64,000 nucleotides of DNA from Blastococcus mobilis (GCF_900188025.1 NZ_FZNO01000002.1:1-64000), one strand, 5' to 3'. Shown: positions 19,447 to 28,660, counted from the stretch's first letter. A program made the numbers and translations. The notes: generated by a model from the letters alone, not told the origin.

Positions 19447-21048
19447 TCAGGCCAGCTCGACCAGGTCGGTGAGGTCCTCGCTCCAGGCGTCCTCGGTGCC
19501 GTCGGGCAGCAGGATGACCTTGTCGGGGTCGAGCGCCCGGACCGCGCCCTCGTCGTGGGTGACCAGCACGATCGCCCCGGTGTAGGTGCGCAGTGCCTCG
19601 AGCACCTGCTCCCGGCTGGCCGGGTCGAGGTTGTTCGTCGGCTCGTCGAGCAGCAGCACGTTGGCACCGGAGACGACCAGCGTCGCCATGGCCAGGCGCG
19701 TCCGCTCGCCGCCGGACAGCGTGCCGGTGCGCTGGTCGACCGTCTCGCCCGAGAACAGGAACGCCCCGAGGATGCGGCGCAGCTCGGTGTCGGTGCTGTC
19801 GGGCGCGGACGAGCGCATGTTCTCGAGCAGCGTGCGGTCCATGTCCAGGGTCTCGTGCTCCTGGGCGTAGTAACCGACCCGCAGCCCGTGCCCGGCCTTC
19901 ACCTCACCGGTGTCCGGGGTCTCCGTGCCGGCCAGCATGCGCAGCAGCGTCGTCTTCCCGGCGCCGTTGAGGCCGAGGACGACGACCCGGGCGCCCCGGT
20001 CCACCGCGAGGTCGACGTCGGTGAAGATCTCCAGCGAGCCGTAGCTCTTCGACAGGCCCTCGGCGGTGAGCGGCGTCTTGCCGCAGGCGGCGGGGGTCGG
20101 GAACCGGAGCTTGGCGACCTTGTCGTGCACCCGCACCTCGGCCAGACCCGCGGCGAGCCGCTCGGCACGCTTGTCCATGCTCTTCGCGGCCTTGGCCTTG
20201 GTGGCCTTCGCGCGCATCTTGTCGGCCTGCGCGTTCAGCGTGTCGATCTTGCGCTCGGTGTTGGCCCGCTCCTGCTTCCGGCGCCGCTCGTCGGTCTCCC
20301 GCTGGTCGAGGTAGCGCTTCCAGCCGAGGTTGTAGATGTCGACGGTGGCGCGGTTGGCGTCCAGGTGCCACACCTTGTTGACGACGGCCTCGAGCAGCTC
20401 GACGTCGTGGCTGATGACGATGAGCCCGCCGCGGTGGCTGGAGAGGAAGCCCTTGAGCCAGGTGATTGAGTCGCCGTCCAAGTGGTTGGTCGGCTCGTCG
20501 AGCAGCAGGGTCTCGGCGTCGGAGAACAGGATGCGGGCGAGCTCGACGCGGCGGCGCTGACCGCCGGAGAGGGTGCGCAGCGGCTGGGCGAGCACGCGGT
20601 CGGGCAGGCCCAGGTTGGTGCAGATGCGGGCGGCGTCGCTCTCGGCCGCGTACCCGCCCATCGCGGCGAACTGGTCCTCCAGCCGCCCGTAGCGGCGCAC
20701 CGCCTTGTCCCGCTCGTCGTCGTCGGCCGGCTCGGCCATCGCGACCTGCGCCTTGACCAGCTGAGCGCGCAGCACGTCGAGGCCGCGGCCGGAGAGCACC
20801 CGGTCGCTGGCGGTGATGTCGAGATCGCCGCTGCGCGGGTCCTGCGGCAGGTAGCCGATCTCCCCGACGACGTCGACCTTGCCGGCGTGCGGGACGCGCT
20901 CCCCGGCGAGCGTGGTGAGGGTGGTGGTCTTGCCTGCGCCGTTGCGGCCGACGAGGCCGATCCGGTCGCCGGGCTGCACGCGGAGGTCGGCGTCGCTGAT
21001 GAGGATGCGGGCGCCGGCACGCAGCTCGAGGCCGGTCGTCGTGATCAC
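19447..21048 (-). CDS. ABC-F family ATPase
   Basis: This 533-residue protein has two ABC domains and no membrane helices. It has Walker A GRNGAGKTTTL and GLNGAGKTTLL, signatures LSGGQRRRVELA and LSGGERTRLAMA, Walker B LLLDEPTNHLD and LLLDEPTNNLD. The linker between them is a charged helical hairpin (DERRRKQERANTERKIDTLN). ABC-F proteins bind the ribosomal E site and tune translation or protect against antibiotics; the long linker is the part that reaches the peptidyl-transferase centre. It resembles housekeeping EttA/Uup-type members rather than dedicated resistance factors. GTG 21048 is the start that gives a normal N-terminus. Confidence 0.9.
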   Translation of the reverse strand: MITTTGLELRAGARILISDADLRVQPGDRIGLVGRNGAGKTTTLTTLAGERVPHAGKVDVVGEIGYLPQDPRSGDLDITASDRVLSGRGLDVLRAQLVKAQVAMAEPADDDERDKAVRRYGRLEDQFAAMGGYAAESDAARICTNLGLPDRVLAQPLRTLSGGQRRRVELARILFSDAETLLLDEPTNHLDGDSITWLKGFLSSHRGGLIVISHDVELLEAVVNKVWHLDANRATVDIYNLGWKRYLDQRETDERRRKQERANTERKIDTLNAQADKMRAKATKAKAAKSMDKRAERLAAGLAEVRVHDKVAKLRFPTPAACGKTPLTAEGLSKSYGSLEIFTDVDLAVDRGARVVVLGLNGAGKTTLLRMLAGTETPDTGEVKAGHGLRVGYYAQEHETLDMDRTLLENMRSSAPDSTDTELRRILGAFLFSGETVDQRTGTLSGGERTRLAMATLVVSGANVLLLDEPTNNLDPASREQVLEALRTYTGAIVLVTHDEGAVRALDPDKVILLPDGTEDAWSEDLTDLVELA

Positions 21049-21179
21049 TGATCCCAGGATAGGCGTCCCCGCGGCGATACTCCGCATGTCCCGGGCGTGA
21101 CATCGGCGGCATCACCCGGCCGGGCGTGTTGCTGTGGATTCCATGTCGTCCCGGTCGCCGGCGGGCCAGGATGCGCGCA

Positions 21180-21446
21180 TGGATCCGCGGGGAGGCGCCT
21201 GGGGGCCGCCGTGCCCGGTCTGCGGCAGTGCGGTCGGCGACATCGGTGCAGGCCCGTGCCCCGGATGGGCTGCCGGCCGCCGCGCGGTCCGCGGTGATCC
21301 TGGCGCGGATCGGGACGACGATGGGCGAGCTGGCCCGCGAGCGCGACGAGCTGCTGGCCACCACCCTCCGCGCCGCCGGGGCCACCTACGAGCGCCGTCG
21401 TCAGCAGGCGCGGGAAGCGGTCGCCCGGGTCGCGCAGATGCGCTGA
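21180..21446 (+). pseudogene. Zinc-ribbon protein split by a frameshift
   Basis: From ATG 21180 one frame gives MDPRGGAWGPPCPVCGSAVG and GAGPCPGW, the first three cysteines of a zinc ribbon. The reading then belongs to another frame, LPAAARSAVILARIGTT followed by MGELARERDELLATTLRAAG and ending at 21446. The break is at about 21269-21275, where TGGG stands in place of an expected TGCGGG, so two bases (and the fourth cysteine plus glycine) seem lost. The repaired product would be about 90 residues: a zinc ribbon plus a helical stretch. It may form a pair with the membrane gene that starts 66 bases later. Confidence 0.55.
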
Positions 21447-21512
21447 CCGGGTGCCCCGCTCCCCCGGCCGCCCTACGGTGGGACGGCCCGAGGGGAACGG
21501 AAGGGGGCGGGG

Positions 21513-23321
21513 ATGAACCAGTCGGTCGGGACGGCGGCGCACCGTCCTCTGCCCTACCGCACCAGCCCTCCACAGGTCCTCCTCGGCGTCGGCGCGGTGC
21601 TGCTGGTCAGCGCGGGCGGCGCGGTCGCGTCGGCCTACGGCGGCGGTCCGGTCCGCGTCCTGCTCCTCGCGCTCGCGGCCGGTACGGCCTGGTTCTCCGT
21701 GCGCGCCGCCCGGACCGGACTGCGCAGCTCCGAGGAGACCCTCGCCGCGTGCACCGCGGGTCTCGCGCTGGCCGGCACCGACCTCGGCGGCCCGCTGCTC
21801 GGCGCGGCTCCGGGATCGGCCGCCGTCCTGGCCGTCGGCTTCCTGGGGCTGCACCGCGTCGCGCGCACCACCGTGAGCTGGCCGCTGGCGGCCTGGGGCG
21901 CCGCGCAGCTGGCCGTGCTCCGCGGGCTGGACGCGGTTCCGGACGTGCTGCACACCGCGGTCCTCCTCTCCGTGGCACTCATCGGGCTGGGCATCGCGCT
22001 GTCCGGACGGCGGGTCGTGGCGCGGGTCGCCCTCGTGACCACCGCCCCCTGGTGGCTGGCCGGGGTGGTGGGCGGGTCGTCGAGCGCCTGGACGGGGGCC
22101 GGTGCCGAGCGGTGGCTCTCTGCCGTGCTCGTGGTCGCCGCGGCGGGAGGTCTGCTGGTCGTCCGGGTGCGGGCGGAGCTCGAACCGCTCACGGGCCCGC
22201 CGGTCGCGATACCGGTGGTCGCGGGCGTCGTGGCGGGGGCCGCGGTCACCGGCGCGTTCTCGTCGCTGGGCACCGTCGCCATGACGCTGACGGGTTACGC
22301 CGGCGTGCTGCTCGCCAATACGGCCGCGGCCACGCTGACCGGCCGGCGGCGCGGGCTGTTCCTCCCGGTCGCGCTCGCCGCCGGCATCGTGATGGCCCTG
22401 CTGTGCATCGGCCAGCTCGTCGCCCGCGAGCGCTGGTCGGAGCTCAGCCTGCTGCTGCTCCTCACCGCGCTGCCGACGGTGCTGGTCGCGGTCCGCCGTC
22501 CCGACGACCGGCCCGTGGCGCTGCCCGTGGCCATCGGCTGCCTGGCGGGCGCCGCGCTGCTGGCGCTGCCCGACGGCTGGCTCGGGCCGGTCGGGGCCGC
22601 GGTGCTGCTGACGGTCCTCTACGGCGTCGCGATGACGGTGGGCGCCGGGCTGGACGCCACCTCGCGCAGCGCGACGGCCCGGGCGGCCGCGCTCTGCTCC
22701 CTGGCCGCCGCGGCGCTGCTCCGCGTCGAGGACGAACGGACCACCCTCGCCGTCCTGCTGGCCGTCCAGGGCGTCCTCACCCTCAGCTGGGCCTGGCGCA
22801 CCGGCCGCACGCACAGCGCCGAGGAACCGCTGCATCCGACGTCCGCGACGGCCTGGCGGGGCGGGGCCGTCCAGCTCGTGGCCGCGGGCTGGTTCTTCGC
22901 CGCCGCCGCCGATCTGGCCGCGGTCGAGTGGTACTCCCTGCCCGCGGCGGTCGGACTGCTGATCGCCGCCGGGCCGAGGCTGGTGGACGGCCCGTCCTGG
23001 CCGGCCTGGGGTCCGGGGCTGCTCACCGCCGCCCTGCCGTCGGCCGTGCTGGCGGTGACGACGTCCGACGGCGACCGCGCCATGAGCGTCCTGCTCGTCG
23101 CCGCGGCTGTGCTGGTCGCCGGCGCACGGACGGGAGTGCGCGCGCCGCTGATGGTGGGGGCCGGGACGGTGCTCTTCCTGGGGCTCGGGTTCACCGTGCG
23201 GGCACTCCCCTGGCCCCTCGCGACGGCGCTCGTCGTGGGATGCGCTCTCCTGGCCCTCGGCATGCGGCGGGAACGCCGTCCGGTCGCCGGCTTCGGCGCC
23301 CGCCTCGCCGACCTGCGCTGA
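21513..23321 (+). CDS. Polytopic membrane protein, SCO7613-like
   Basis: This 602-residue protein is made almost wholly of membrane helices (about 18-20 hydrophobic stretches rich in Ala, Leu, Val and Gly), with a short cytoplasmic N-terminus and no catalytic motif I recognise. The style matches the actinobacterial SCO7613 C-terminal-domain membrane proteins, which are often preceded by a zinc ribbon, as here. Function is unknown. The ATG at 21513 follows GGAAGGGGGCGGGG. It is the last + strand gene before the GNAT and suf genes. Confidence 0.75.
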   Translation: MNQSVGTAAHRPLPYRTSPPQVLLGVGAVLLVSAGGAVASAYGGGPVRVLLLALAAGTAWFSVRAARTGLRSSEETLAACTAGLALAGTDLGGPLLGAAPGSAAVLAVGFLGLHRVARTTVSWPLAAWGAAQLAVLRGLDAVPDVLHTAVLLSVALIGLGIALSGRRVVARVALVTTAPWWLAGVVGGSSSAWTGAGAERWLSAVLVVAAAGGLLVVRVRAELEPLTGPPVAIPVVAGVVAGAAVTGAFSSLGTVAMTLTGYAGVLLANTAAATLTGRRRGLFLPVALAAGIVMALLCIGQLVARERWSELSLLLLLTALPTVLVAVRRPDDRPVALPVAIGCLAGAALLALPDGWLGPVGAAVLLTVLYGVAMTVGAGLDATSRSATARAAALCSLAAAALLRVEDERTTLAVLLAVQGVLTLSWAWRTGRTHSAEEPLHPTSATAWRGGAVQLVAAGWFFAAAADLAAVEWYSLPAAVGLLIAAGPRLVDGPSWPAWGPGLLTAALPSAVLAVTTSDGDRAMSVLLVAAAVLVAGARTGVRAPLMVGAGTVLFLGLGFTVRALPWPLATALVVGCALLALGMRRERRPVAGFGARLADLR

Positions 23322-23394
23322 GCTACCGCCCGCCGGGACCGCACCGGAACGGTGCCGGCGGGCTGTATCCCGCCCGCGTGCGCATCGGGGCGTT

Positions 23395-23901
23395 TCAGGA
23401 ACCGAAGAGGACCTCGGCTCCGACCGGGCGGTAGCCGGCGGTGAGGAAGGCGCGCAGCGACGCGGTGTTCGCCGGCGCCACCTGCGCCCACAGCGGCTCG
23501 GCCGCCAGGGACCGGGCGGCCCGGGAGAGCGCGGTGCCGAGTCCACGACCGCGGCAGTCCGTCTCGACCTCAAGGCTTGCTTCGAGCCGTCCGGCGACTC
23601 CCCGCCCGATGGTCAGGAGCCCGGCCCCGTCGGGAGTGGCCCAGACGCGGACATCGGTGCGGTGCAGGAACGCCCGCTGCACACGCGGGTGCGAAAGCCC
23701 TGTGGCGGACACTTCCTGCACCGGAATGTCCGTCTGAGGGACACCGCCGCCCGGTGGCGCGACGAGGACGGCGTCCAGCACTCCGGGCTCGCAGCCGACC
23801 CGGTCGGCGAGGGCCGCGAGGAACCGCGCACCGAGCGGCGCCGCGATCGGGTCGTGGGCCATCGCTGCGGCCACCCAGCGCGGGTCGACGTCGGCAGCCA
23901 C
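23395..23901 (-). CDS. GNAT-family N-acetyltransferase, 5' end uncertain
   Basis: The C-terminal half is a clear GNAT fold: the acetyl-CoA loop ETDCRGRGLGTALSRAA, followed by PANTASLRAFLTAGYRPVG. The N-terminal half (DPRWVAAAMAHDPIAAPLGA) is a less defined partner domain. The open frame runs unbroken upstream into the dispersed repeat at 23958-24035, and the only usable start downstream of that repeat is the GTG at 23901, which cuts into what looks like the domain start. The repeat may have replaced the original 5' end. Substrate unknown. Confidence 0.65.
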   Translation of the reverse strand: MAADVDPRWVAAAMAHDPIAAPLGARFLAALADRVGCEPGVLDAVLVAPPGGGVPQTDIPVQEVSATGLSHPRVQRAFLHRTDVRVWATPDGAGLLTIGRGVAGRLEASLEVETDCRGRGLGTALSRAARSLAAEPLWAQVAPANTASLRAFLTAGYRPVGAEVLFGS

Positions 23902-23957
23902 GACGTGCCACGCCGTCCCTCCGACGACGACTGCCCGCGCCCCTCTAGGGCGCGGAG

Positions 23958-24035
23958 GTGACGTGCTGGAGCGGCCCCTGCCCCTTGCAGGGGCCCACCG
24001 CGAGCCTGCGAGCGGTGGGGGGCAAGGGGTGCTTT
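23958..24035 (-). repeat. Stop-codon-associated GC repeat, full copy
   Basis: Immediately after the sufT TGA, the minus strand runs AAAGCACCCC, GCCCCCC, ACCGCTCGCAGGCTCGCGGT, GGGCCCCTGCAAGGGG and ends CTCCAGCACGTCAC. The same order of blocks occurs at 31068-31138 and 48333-48452, with a looser copy at 35879-35972. The palindromes could fold into two GC hairpins, so a terminator at the end of the suf operon is the likeliest role. Confidence 0.7.
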
Positions 24036-24422
24036 TCAGACGCGGAAGCCGAGCGCGCGGAGCTGCTCGCGGCCGTCGTCGGTGATCTTGTCCGGGCCCC
24101 ACGGCGGCATCCAGACCCAGTTGATCCGGATGTCGTCGACCAGGCCGGGGCCGGGGCCGCCGGTCAGCGCCTGACGGGCCTGGTCCTCGATGACGTCGGT
24201 CAGCGGGCAGGCCGCCGACGTGAGGGTCATGTCGAGGATCGCCACGTTGGACTCGTCGACGTCGATGCCGTAGACGAGGCCCAGGTCGACGACGTTGACG
24301 CCCAGCTCGGGGTCCACGACGTCGCGCATGGCCTCCTCGAGGTCCTCGAGCAGCGCCGACTTGTACGCGGGCAGCTCGGCCGGCGTCTCGTCGGCGGTCA
24401 CGTTCTCGGTGGTCTCGCTCAT
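24036..24422 (-). CDS. sufT: SUF maturation factor SufT-like (DUF59)
   Basis: This 128-residue MIP18/DUF59 protein has the motif DPELGVNVVDLGLVYGI and TLTSAACPLTDVIEDQ, whose conserved Cys sits in a domain that helps deliver or mature Fe-S clusters. It is the last gene of the suf operon. The ATG overlaps the sufU stop (ATGA). A Pro-Trp-Gly segment near the end (VWMPPWGPDKITDDGREQL) is typical of the family. Confidence 0.92.
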   Translation of the reverse strand: MSETTENVTADETPAELPAYKSALLEDLEEAMRDVVDPELGVNVVDLGLVYGIDVDESNVAILDMTLTSAACPLTDVIEDQARQALTGGPGPGLVDDIRINWVWMPPWGPDKITDDGREQLRALGFRV

Positions 24423-24874
24423 CGGGTGGACCCTCCCCAGGCTCGGGCGGACGCGTCCTTCAACGCCATCCAGCTCATCAGCGCGCACTTGATGCGCGCG
24501 GGGTACTTCGACACACCGGCGAACGCCACGGCGTCCTCCAGCTCGTCCTCGAGCTTCTCGGCGACGGCGGGGTCGCCCTTGGCCTGCATCAGGGTCATGA
24601 AGTGCTCGCCGGTCTCCAGCGCCTGCGGCACCGTCTTGCCGATGACCAGGTCGTACATCGCCGACACGGAGGCCTGGCTGATCGAGCAACCCATGCCTTC
24701 GTAGGACACGTCGGCGATGGTGTCGCCGTCCAGGTGCACCCGCAGGGTCACCTCGTCACCGCAGGTCGGGTTGACGTGGTGCACCTCGGCCTCGAACGGC
24801 TCCCGCAGGCCGCGGCCGTGCGGGTTCCGGTAATGGTCCAGGATGATCTCCTGGTACATGTTCTCCAGCTGCAT
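24419..24874 (-). CDS. sufU: SUF sulfur-transfer/scaffold protein SufU
   Basis: This 151-residue NifU-like protein has conserved cysteines in NPTCGDEVTL, YEGMGCSISQAS and RIKCALMSW, the three-Cys plus Asp pattern of SufU that binds zinc and accepts persulfide from SufS. ATG 24874 lies 13 bases after the sufS stop, with GAGGTCGAG upstream. The longer open frame is only an extension into sufS. It is coupled to sufT by ATGA. Confidence 0.94.
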   Translation of the reverse strand: MQLENMYQEIILDHYRNPHGRGLREPFEAEVHHVNPTCGDEVTLRVHLDGDTIADVSYEGMGCSISQASVSAMYDLVIGKTVPQALETGEHFMTLMQAKGDPAVAEKLEDELEDAVAFAGVSKYPARIKCALMSWMALKDASARAWGGSTR

Positions 24875-24887
24875 CAGCGGCTCGACC

Positions 24888-26198
24888 TCACACCGTTCCG
24901 AAGAACTTCTGGGCCGCGAGAATTCCATCGGCCAGCGCGTCGATGTCGTCGTAGCCGGTGTGCACGTAGAACGTGGCGCGGGTGGTCGCCGGCACGCCGT
25001 ACCGCCGGACGACGGGCCAGGCACAGTGGTGCCCCACACGGACGGCGATCCCCAGGTCGTCGAGGACCTGGCCGACGTCGTGCGGATGGATGCCCTCGAC
25101 GGTGAAGGAGACCGCTCCCCCGCGCGCCACCGTGTCGGGCGGGCCGACGACGGTCACGCCGGGGATCTCGGCCAGCTTCTCCAGCGCGTAGCCGGTGATC
25201 GCCTTCTCGTGCGCCTCGACGTTCTCCATGCCGAGCGCCTCGAGGTACTCGACGGCGGCGGCCAGCCCGATCACCTGCGCGGTCATCGGGACGCCGGCCT
25301 CGAAGCGCTGCGGCGGGGCGGCGAAGGTGCTGCGCTCCATCCGGACGACCTCGATCATCGAGCCACCGGTCAGGAACGGCGGCAGCTTGTCGAGGACGTC
25401 GTAGCGCCCCCACAGCACCCCGACACCCGTCGGACCGAGCATCTTGTGCCCCGAGAACACCAGGAAGTCCGCGCCGAGCTGCGTCACGTCGACCGGCTGG
25501 TGCGGCACCGACTGCGCGCCGTCGACCAGTACCAGGGCCCCGACCTCGTGCGCCCGGGCGGTGATCTCGCCCAACGGGTTGATCGTGCCGAGGATGTTCG
25601 ACTGCTGGGTGACCGCGACCAGCTTCGTCCGCTCGTTGATCACCGTGGTCAGGTCGGAGAGGTCCAGCCGGCCGTCGTCGGTCAGGCCCAGCCAGCGCAG
25701 GGTCGCCCCGGTGCGCTCGCAGAGCTGCTGCCACGGCACCAGGTTCGCGTGGTGCTCCATCTCGGTGACCACGATCTCGTCGCCCTGGCCCACCGCGTAG
25801 GTCCGGAACTCCGGCTCCTTCGCGGTGGCAGCGTTCGAGAGCGCGTAGGCCACCAGGTTGATCGCCTCGGTGGTGTTGCGGGTGAAGACGATCTCCTGCT
25901 CGGGCGCCCCGATGAACGCGCCGATGGCAGCGCGGGCGGCCTCGTAGGCGGCCGTGGCCTCCTCGGCGAGCTGGTGGGCTCCCCGGTGCGGCGCGGCGTT
26001 GACGTTCTCGTAGAACCAGCGCTCGGCGTCCAGGACGCTGCGCGGCTTCTGCGAGGTGGCCCCGGAGTCGAGGTAGACCAGCCGCTTCCCGTCCCGCACG
26101 GTGCGGGACAGGATCGGGAAGTCCGCCCGGATCGCCTCGACGTCCAGAGGCAGGGGCGCCTGCTGCGCCCCTACAGGACGCGAGACGGTGACGGTCAT
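24888..26198 (-). CDS. sufS: Cysteine desulfurase SufS
   Basis: This 436-residue PLP enzyme takes sulfur from cysteine for Fe-S cluster building. The Schiff-base lysine is in FSGHKMLGPTG, the pyridine-ring Asp in VLVDGAQSVPHQ, and the active-site cysteine in RVGHHCAWPV, whose position marks group II (SufS) desulfurases. ATG at 26198 overlaps the sufC stop (ATGA). SufU is directly downstream, its usual sulfur acceptor in Gram-positive bacteria. Confidence 0.95.
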   Translation of the reverse strand: MTVTVSRPVGAQQAPLPLDVEAIRADFPILSRTVRDGKRLVYLDSGATSQKPRSVLDAERWFYENVNAAPHRGAHQLAEEATAAYEAARAAIGAFIGAPEQEIVFTRNTTEAINLVAYALSNAATAKEPEFRTYAVGQGDEIVVTEMEHHANLVPWQQLCERTGATLRWLGLTDDGRLDLSDLTTVINERTKLVAVTQQSNILGTINPLGEITARAHEVGALVLVDGAQSVPHQPVDVTQLGADFLVFSGHKMLGPTGVGVLWGRYDVLDKLPPFLTGGSMIEVVRMERSTFAAPPQRFEAGVPMTAQVIGLAAAVEYLEALGMENVEAHEKAITGYALEKLAEIPGVTVVGPPDTVARGGAVSFTVEGIHPHDVGQVLDDLGIAVRVGHHCAWPVVRRYGVPATTRATFYVHTGYDDIDALADGILAAQKFFGTV

Positions 26199-26968
26199 GC
26201 GGAAGCGACCTCCGTCGAACCCTTGACGTACGCGGCGTAGCCGTCGTTCTCCAGCTTCTCCGCCAGCTCGGCGCCGCCCTCCTCGGCGATCCGCCCGTTG
26301 ACGAACACGTGCACGAAGTCGGGCTGGATGTAGCGCAGGATCCGCGTGTAGTGGGTGATCAGCAGGACGCCGACGTCACCCTCCTCACGGGTCTTGTTGA
26401 CGCCCTCGGAGACGATCCGCAGCGCGTCGACGTCGAGGCCGGAGTCGGTCTCGTCGAGGATCGCGATGCGGGGCTTGAGCAGGCGCATCTGCAGGATCTC
26501 GTGGCGCTTCTTCTCACCACCGGAGAAGCCCTCGTTGACGTTGCGCTCGGCGAACGCCGGGTCCATCTCCAGGCCGGCCATCTCGGTCTTGACGTCCTTG
26601 ACCCAGGTGCGCAGCTTGGGGGCCTCGCCCTTGATCGCGGTCGCGGCGGTGCGGAGGAAGTTCGACACCGAGACGCCGGGGACCTCGACCGGGTACTGCA
26701 TGGCCAGGAACAGGCCGGCCCGGGCGCGCTCGTCGACGGTCATCGCGAGGACGTCCTCGCCGTCGAGGGTCACCGTGCCACCGGTGATCGTGTACTTGGG
26801 GTGCCCGGCGATCGAGTAGGCCAGGGTCGACTTGCCCGAGCCGTTGGGGCCCATGATCGCGTGCGTCTCGCCCGACCGGACGGTCAGGTCGACGCCGCGG
26901 AGGATCTCCTTGGCGTCATCACCCTCGCCGACCGTGACGTGCAGATCGCGGATCTCCAGGACGGACAC
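26195..26968 (-). CDS. sufC: SUF ATPase SufC
   Basis: This 257-residue ABC-type ATPase has Walker A GPNGSGKSTLAYSI, signature FSGGEKKRHEILQM, Walker B IAILDETDSGLDVD and the H-loop LITHYTRIL. It powers the SufBCD scaffold. I start at GTG 26968, with GAGGAGCG 9 bases upstream; this gives the standard length, whereas the open frame up to 27040 overlaps the Rieske gene. Confidence 0.95.
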   Translation of the reverse strand: MSVLEIRDLHVTVGEGDDAKEILRGVDLTVRSGETHAIMGPNGSGKSTLAYSIAGHPKYTITGGTVTLDGEDVLAMTVDERARAGLFLAMQYPVEVPGVSVSNFLRTAATAIKGEAPKLRTWVKDVKTEMAGLEMDPAFAERNVNEGFSGGEKKRHEILQMRLLKPRIAILDETDSGLDVDALRIVSEGVNKTREEGDVGVLLITHYTRILRYIQPDFVHVFVNGRIAEEGGAELAEKLENDGYAAYVKGSTEVASA

Positions 26969-26993
26969 TCTTGTTCGCTCCTCAGTTGCTGGC

Positions 26994-27350
26994 TCAGTGT
27001 GCGGCGCGCATGGCGGGAAGGCTGTCGTCGATGGCGACATCGACGTACACGTCCTCCCCTTCCACGCGGGCCGGGTAGACGGACACCGGCTCGGTGGCCG
27101 GCAGGTTGGTGGGCTCGCCGGTGCGCAGGTCGAAGCACGACCCGTGCAGCCAGCACTCGATGGTCGGGGCGCCGTGGAACTCCTCGACGTCTCCCTCGGA
27201 CAGCGGCACCTCGGCGTGGGAACAGAGGTCCTCGATCGCGTAGACCTCGCCCTCGAACCGGACGACGGCGATGTCGACGTCGTCCAGCTCCACCCGCAGC
27301 GAGCCCGGCTCGGGGATGTCCTTCAGCGCGCAGACCCGCTCGAAACTCAT
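26994..27350 (-). CDS. Rieske [2Fe-2S] protein in the suf operon
   Basis: This 118-residue single-domain Rieske ferredoxin has cluster ligands in DLCSHAEVPL (Cys, His) and CWLHGSCFDL (Cys, His). It is a soluble electron carrier of the NirD/biphenyl-dioxygenase-ferredoxin type. It sits between sufD and sufC in many actinobacterial suf operons, perhaps supplying electrons for assembly. ATG 27350 overlaps the sufD stop by four bases. Confidence 0.92.
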   Translation of the reverse strand: MSFERVCALKDIPEPGSLRVELDDVDIAVVRFEGEVYAIEDLCSHAEVPLSEGDVEEFHGAPTIECWLHGSCFDLRTGEPTNLPATEPVSVYPARVEGEDVYVDVAIDDSLPAMRAAH

Positions 27351-28660
27351 GCCGGCTGCTCCACCGACTGCTCCTCCAGGCCGGGGAGGGCGCCGAGGCG
27401 GGCCTCGATGGCGGCCATCAGCCGGTCCTGCAGGCCGTCGATGCCGATGAGCTGGACGACGTCGGCGAAGAAGCCGCGCACCACGAGGCGGCGGGCGGTC
27501 TCGGCGTCGATGCCGCGCGAGCAGAGGTAGAACAGCTGCTCGTCGTCGAACCGGCCGGTGGCGCTGGCGTGGCCGGCGCCGACGATCTCACCGGTCTCGA
27601 TCTCCAGGTTGGGGACCGAGTCGGCGCGGGCGCCGTCGGTGAGCACCAGGTTGCGGTTGAGCTCGTAGGTCTCGGTGCCGGTGGCGGCGGGCCGGATGCG
27701 GACATCGCCGATCCAGACGGTGCGCGCCTCCTCGCCCTGCAGCGCGCCCTTGTAGAGGACGTTGCTGCGGCAGTTCGGGACGGCGTGGTCGACCCAGAGC
27801 CGGTGCTCCTGGTGCTGGGTCTCGTCGGCGAAGTAGACGCCGAAGAGTTCCGCGGTGCCGCCGGGGCCGGCGTACTGCACGTTGCTGACCAGGCGGACGA
27901 GGTCGCCGCCGAGGGTCACCACGACCTGCTTGAAGGTCGCGTCGCGGCCGACGACGGCGTCGTACTGGCCGCCGTGGACCGTTCCTGGCGCCCAGTCCTG
28001 CACCGAGACGAGGGTGACCTGGGCGCTGTCGCCCACGATGATCGCGACGCCGCCGGCGTAACGAGCCAGGCCGGTGTGGTCCAGGACGATGGTCGCCCTC
28101 GCGAAGGCGCCGACCTCGATGACCAGCTGGCCCCAGACGATGTCGTCCGAACCCGTGCCGGCGAGCCCGAGGGTCACCGGACGGTCGAGCTGGGCCTCGG
28201 ACTTCACGCGGACGACGGCCGCGCCGCCGCTGCGCTGGCGGGCCAGCGCGGCCAGCCGGTCGGCCGGCTCGGGCAGGGCCTTGAGCAACGGGTCGCCGGC
28301 CTCGACGCTGGTCAGCTCGACGCCCTCGGGCAGGTCGGTCGTCCACGTGAGGTGGGCGTCCGACGGGGCGCCGTCGAGCAGGGTGCGCATCCGCTTCATC
28401 GGGGTGAAGCGCCACGTCTCCTCACGACCCGTGGGCACGCCGAAGGCGTCCGGGTCGGTCGAGGTGAACCGCTCGGCCGGCGAGCCGGTCGGGGCGGGAC
28501 CACCGTGCGAGTGCGCGCCCGGAGCGACGCCGGTGCCCTCGGCCGGGGTGGTCGGGGGCCCGGCCTGCGCGCCCACGCCCGGAGCGAAGAGCTCCGAGGC
28601 GAGGGCCGCAGTGTCGGTGGTGAGTTCGGTCGTGCTGGTGTTCTCGGGACTTGCCGACAT
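27347..28660 (-). CDS. sufD: SUF scaffold subunit SufD
   Basis: This 437-residue SufB/D-family beta-helix protein forms the SufBC2D complex. The N-terminal ~70 residues are Pro/Thr/Gly-rich and probably flexible; the core includes VPTGREETWRFTPMKRM, the YELNRNLVLTDGARADS stretch and the family's conserved Cys/His-containing C-terminus (FYLCSRGIDAE). ATG 28660 overlaps the sufB stop by one base (TGATG). Confidence 0.93.
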   Translation of the reverse strand: MSASPENTSTTELTTDTAALASELFAPGVGAQAGPPTTPAEGTGVAPGAHSHGGPAPTGSPAERFTSTDPDAFGVPTGREETWRFTPMKRMRTLLDGAPSDAHLTWTTDLPEGVELTSVEAGDPLLKALPEPADRLAALARQRSGGAAVVRVKSEAQLDRPVTLGLAGTGSDDIVWGQLVIEVGAFARATIVLDHTGLARYAGGVAIIVGDSAQVTLVSVQDWAPGTVHGGQYDAVVGRDATFKQVVVTLGGDLVRLVSNVQYAGPGGTAELFGVYFADETQHQEHRLWVDHAVPNCRSNVLYKGALQGEEARTVWIGDVRIRPAATGTETYELNRNLVLTDGARADSVPNLEIETGEIVGAGHASATGRFDDEQLFYLCSRGIDAETARRLVVRGFFADVVQLIGIDGLQDRLMAAIEARLGALPGLEEQSVEQPA

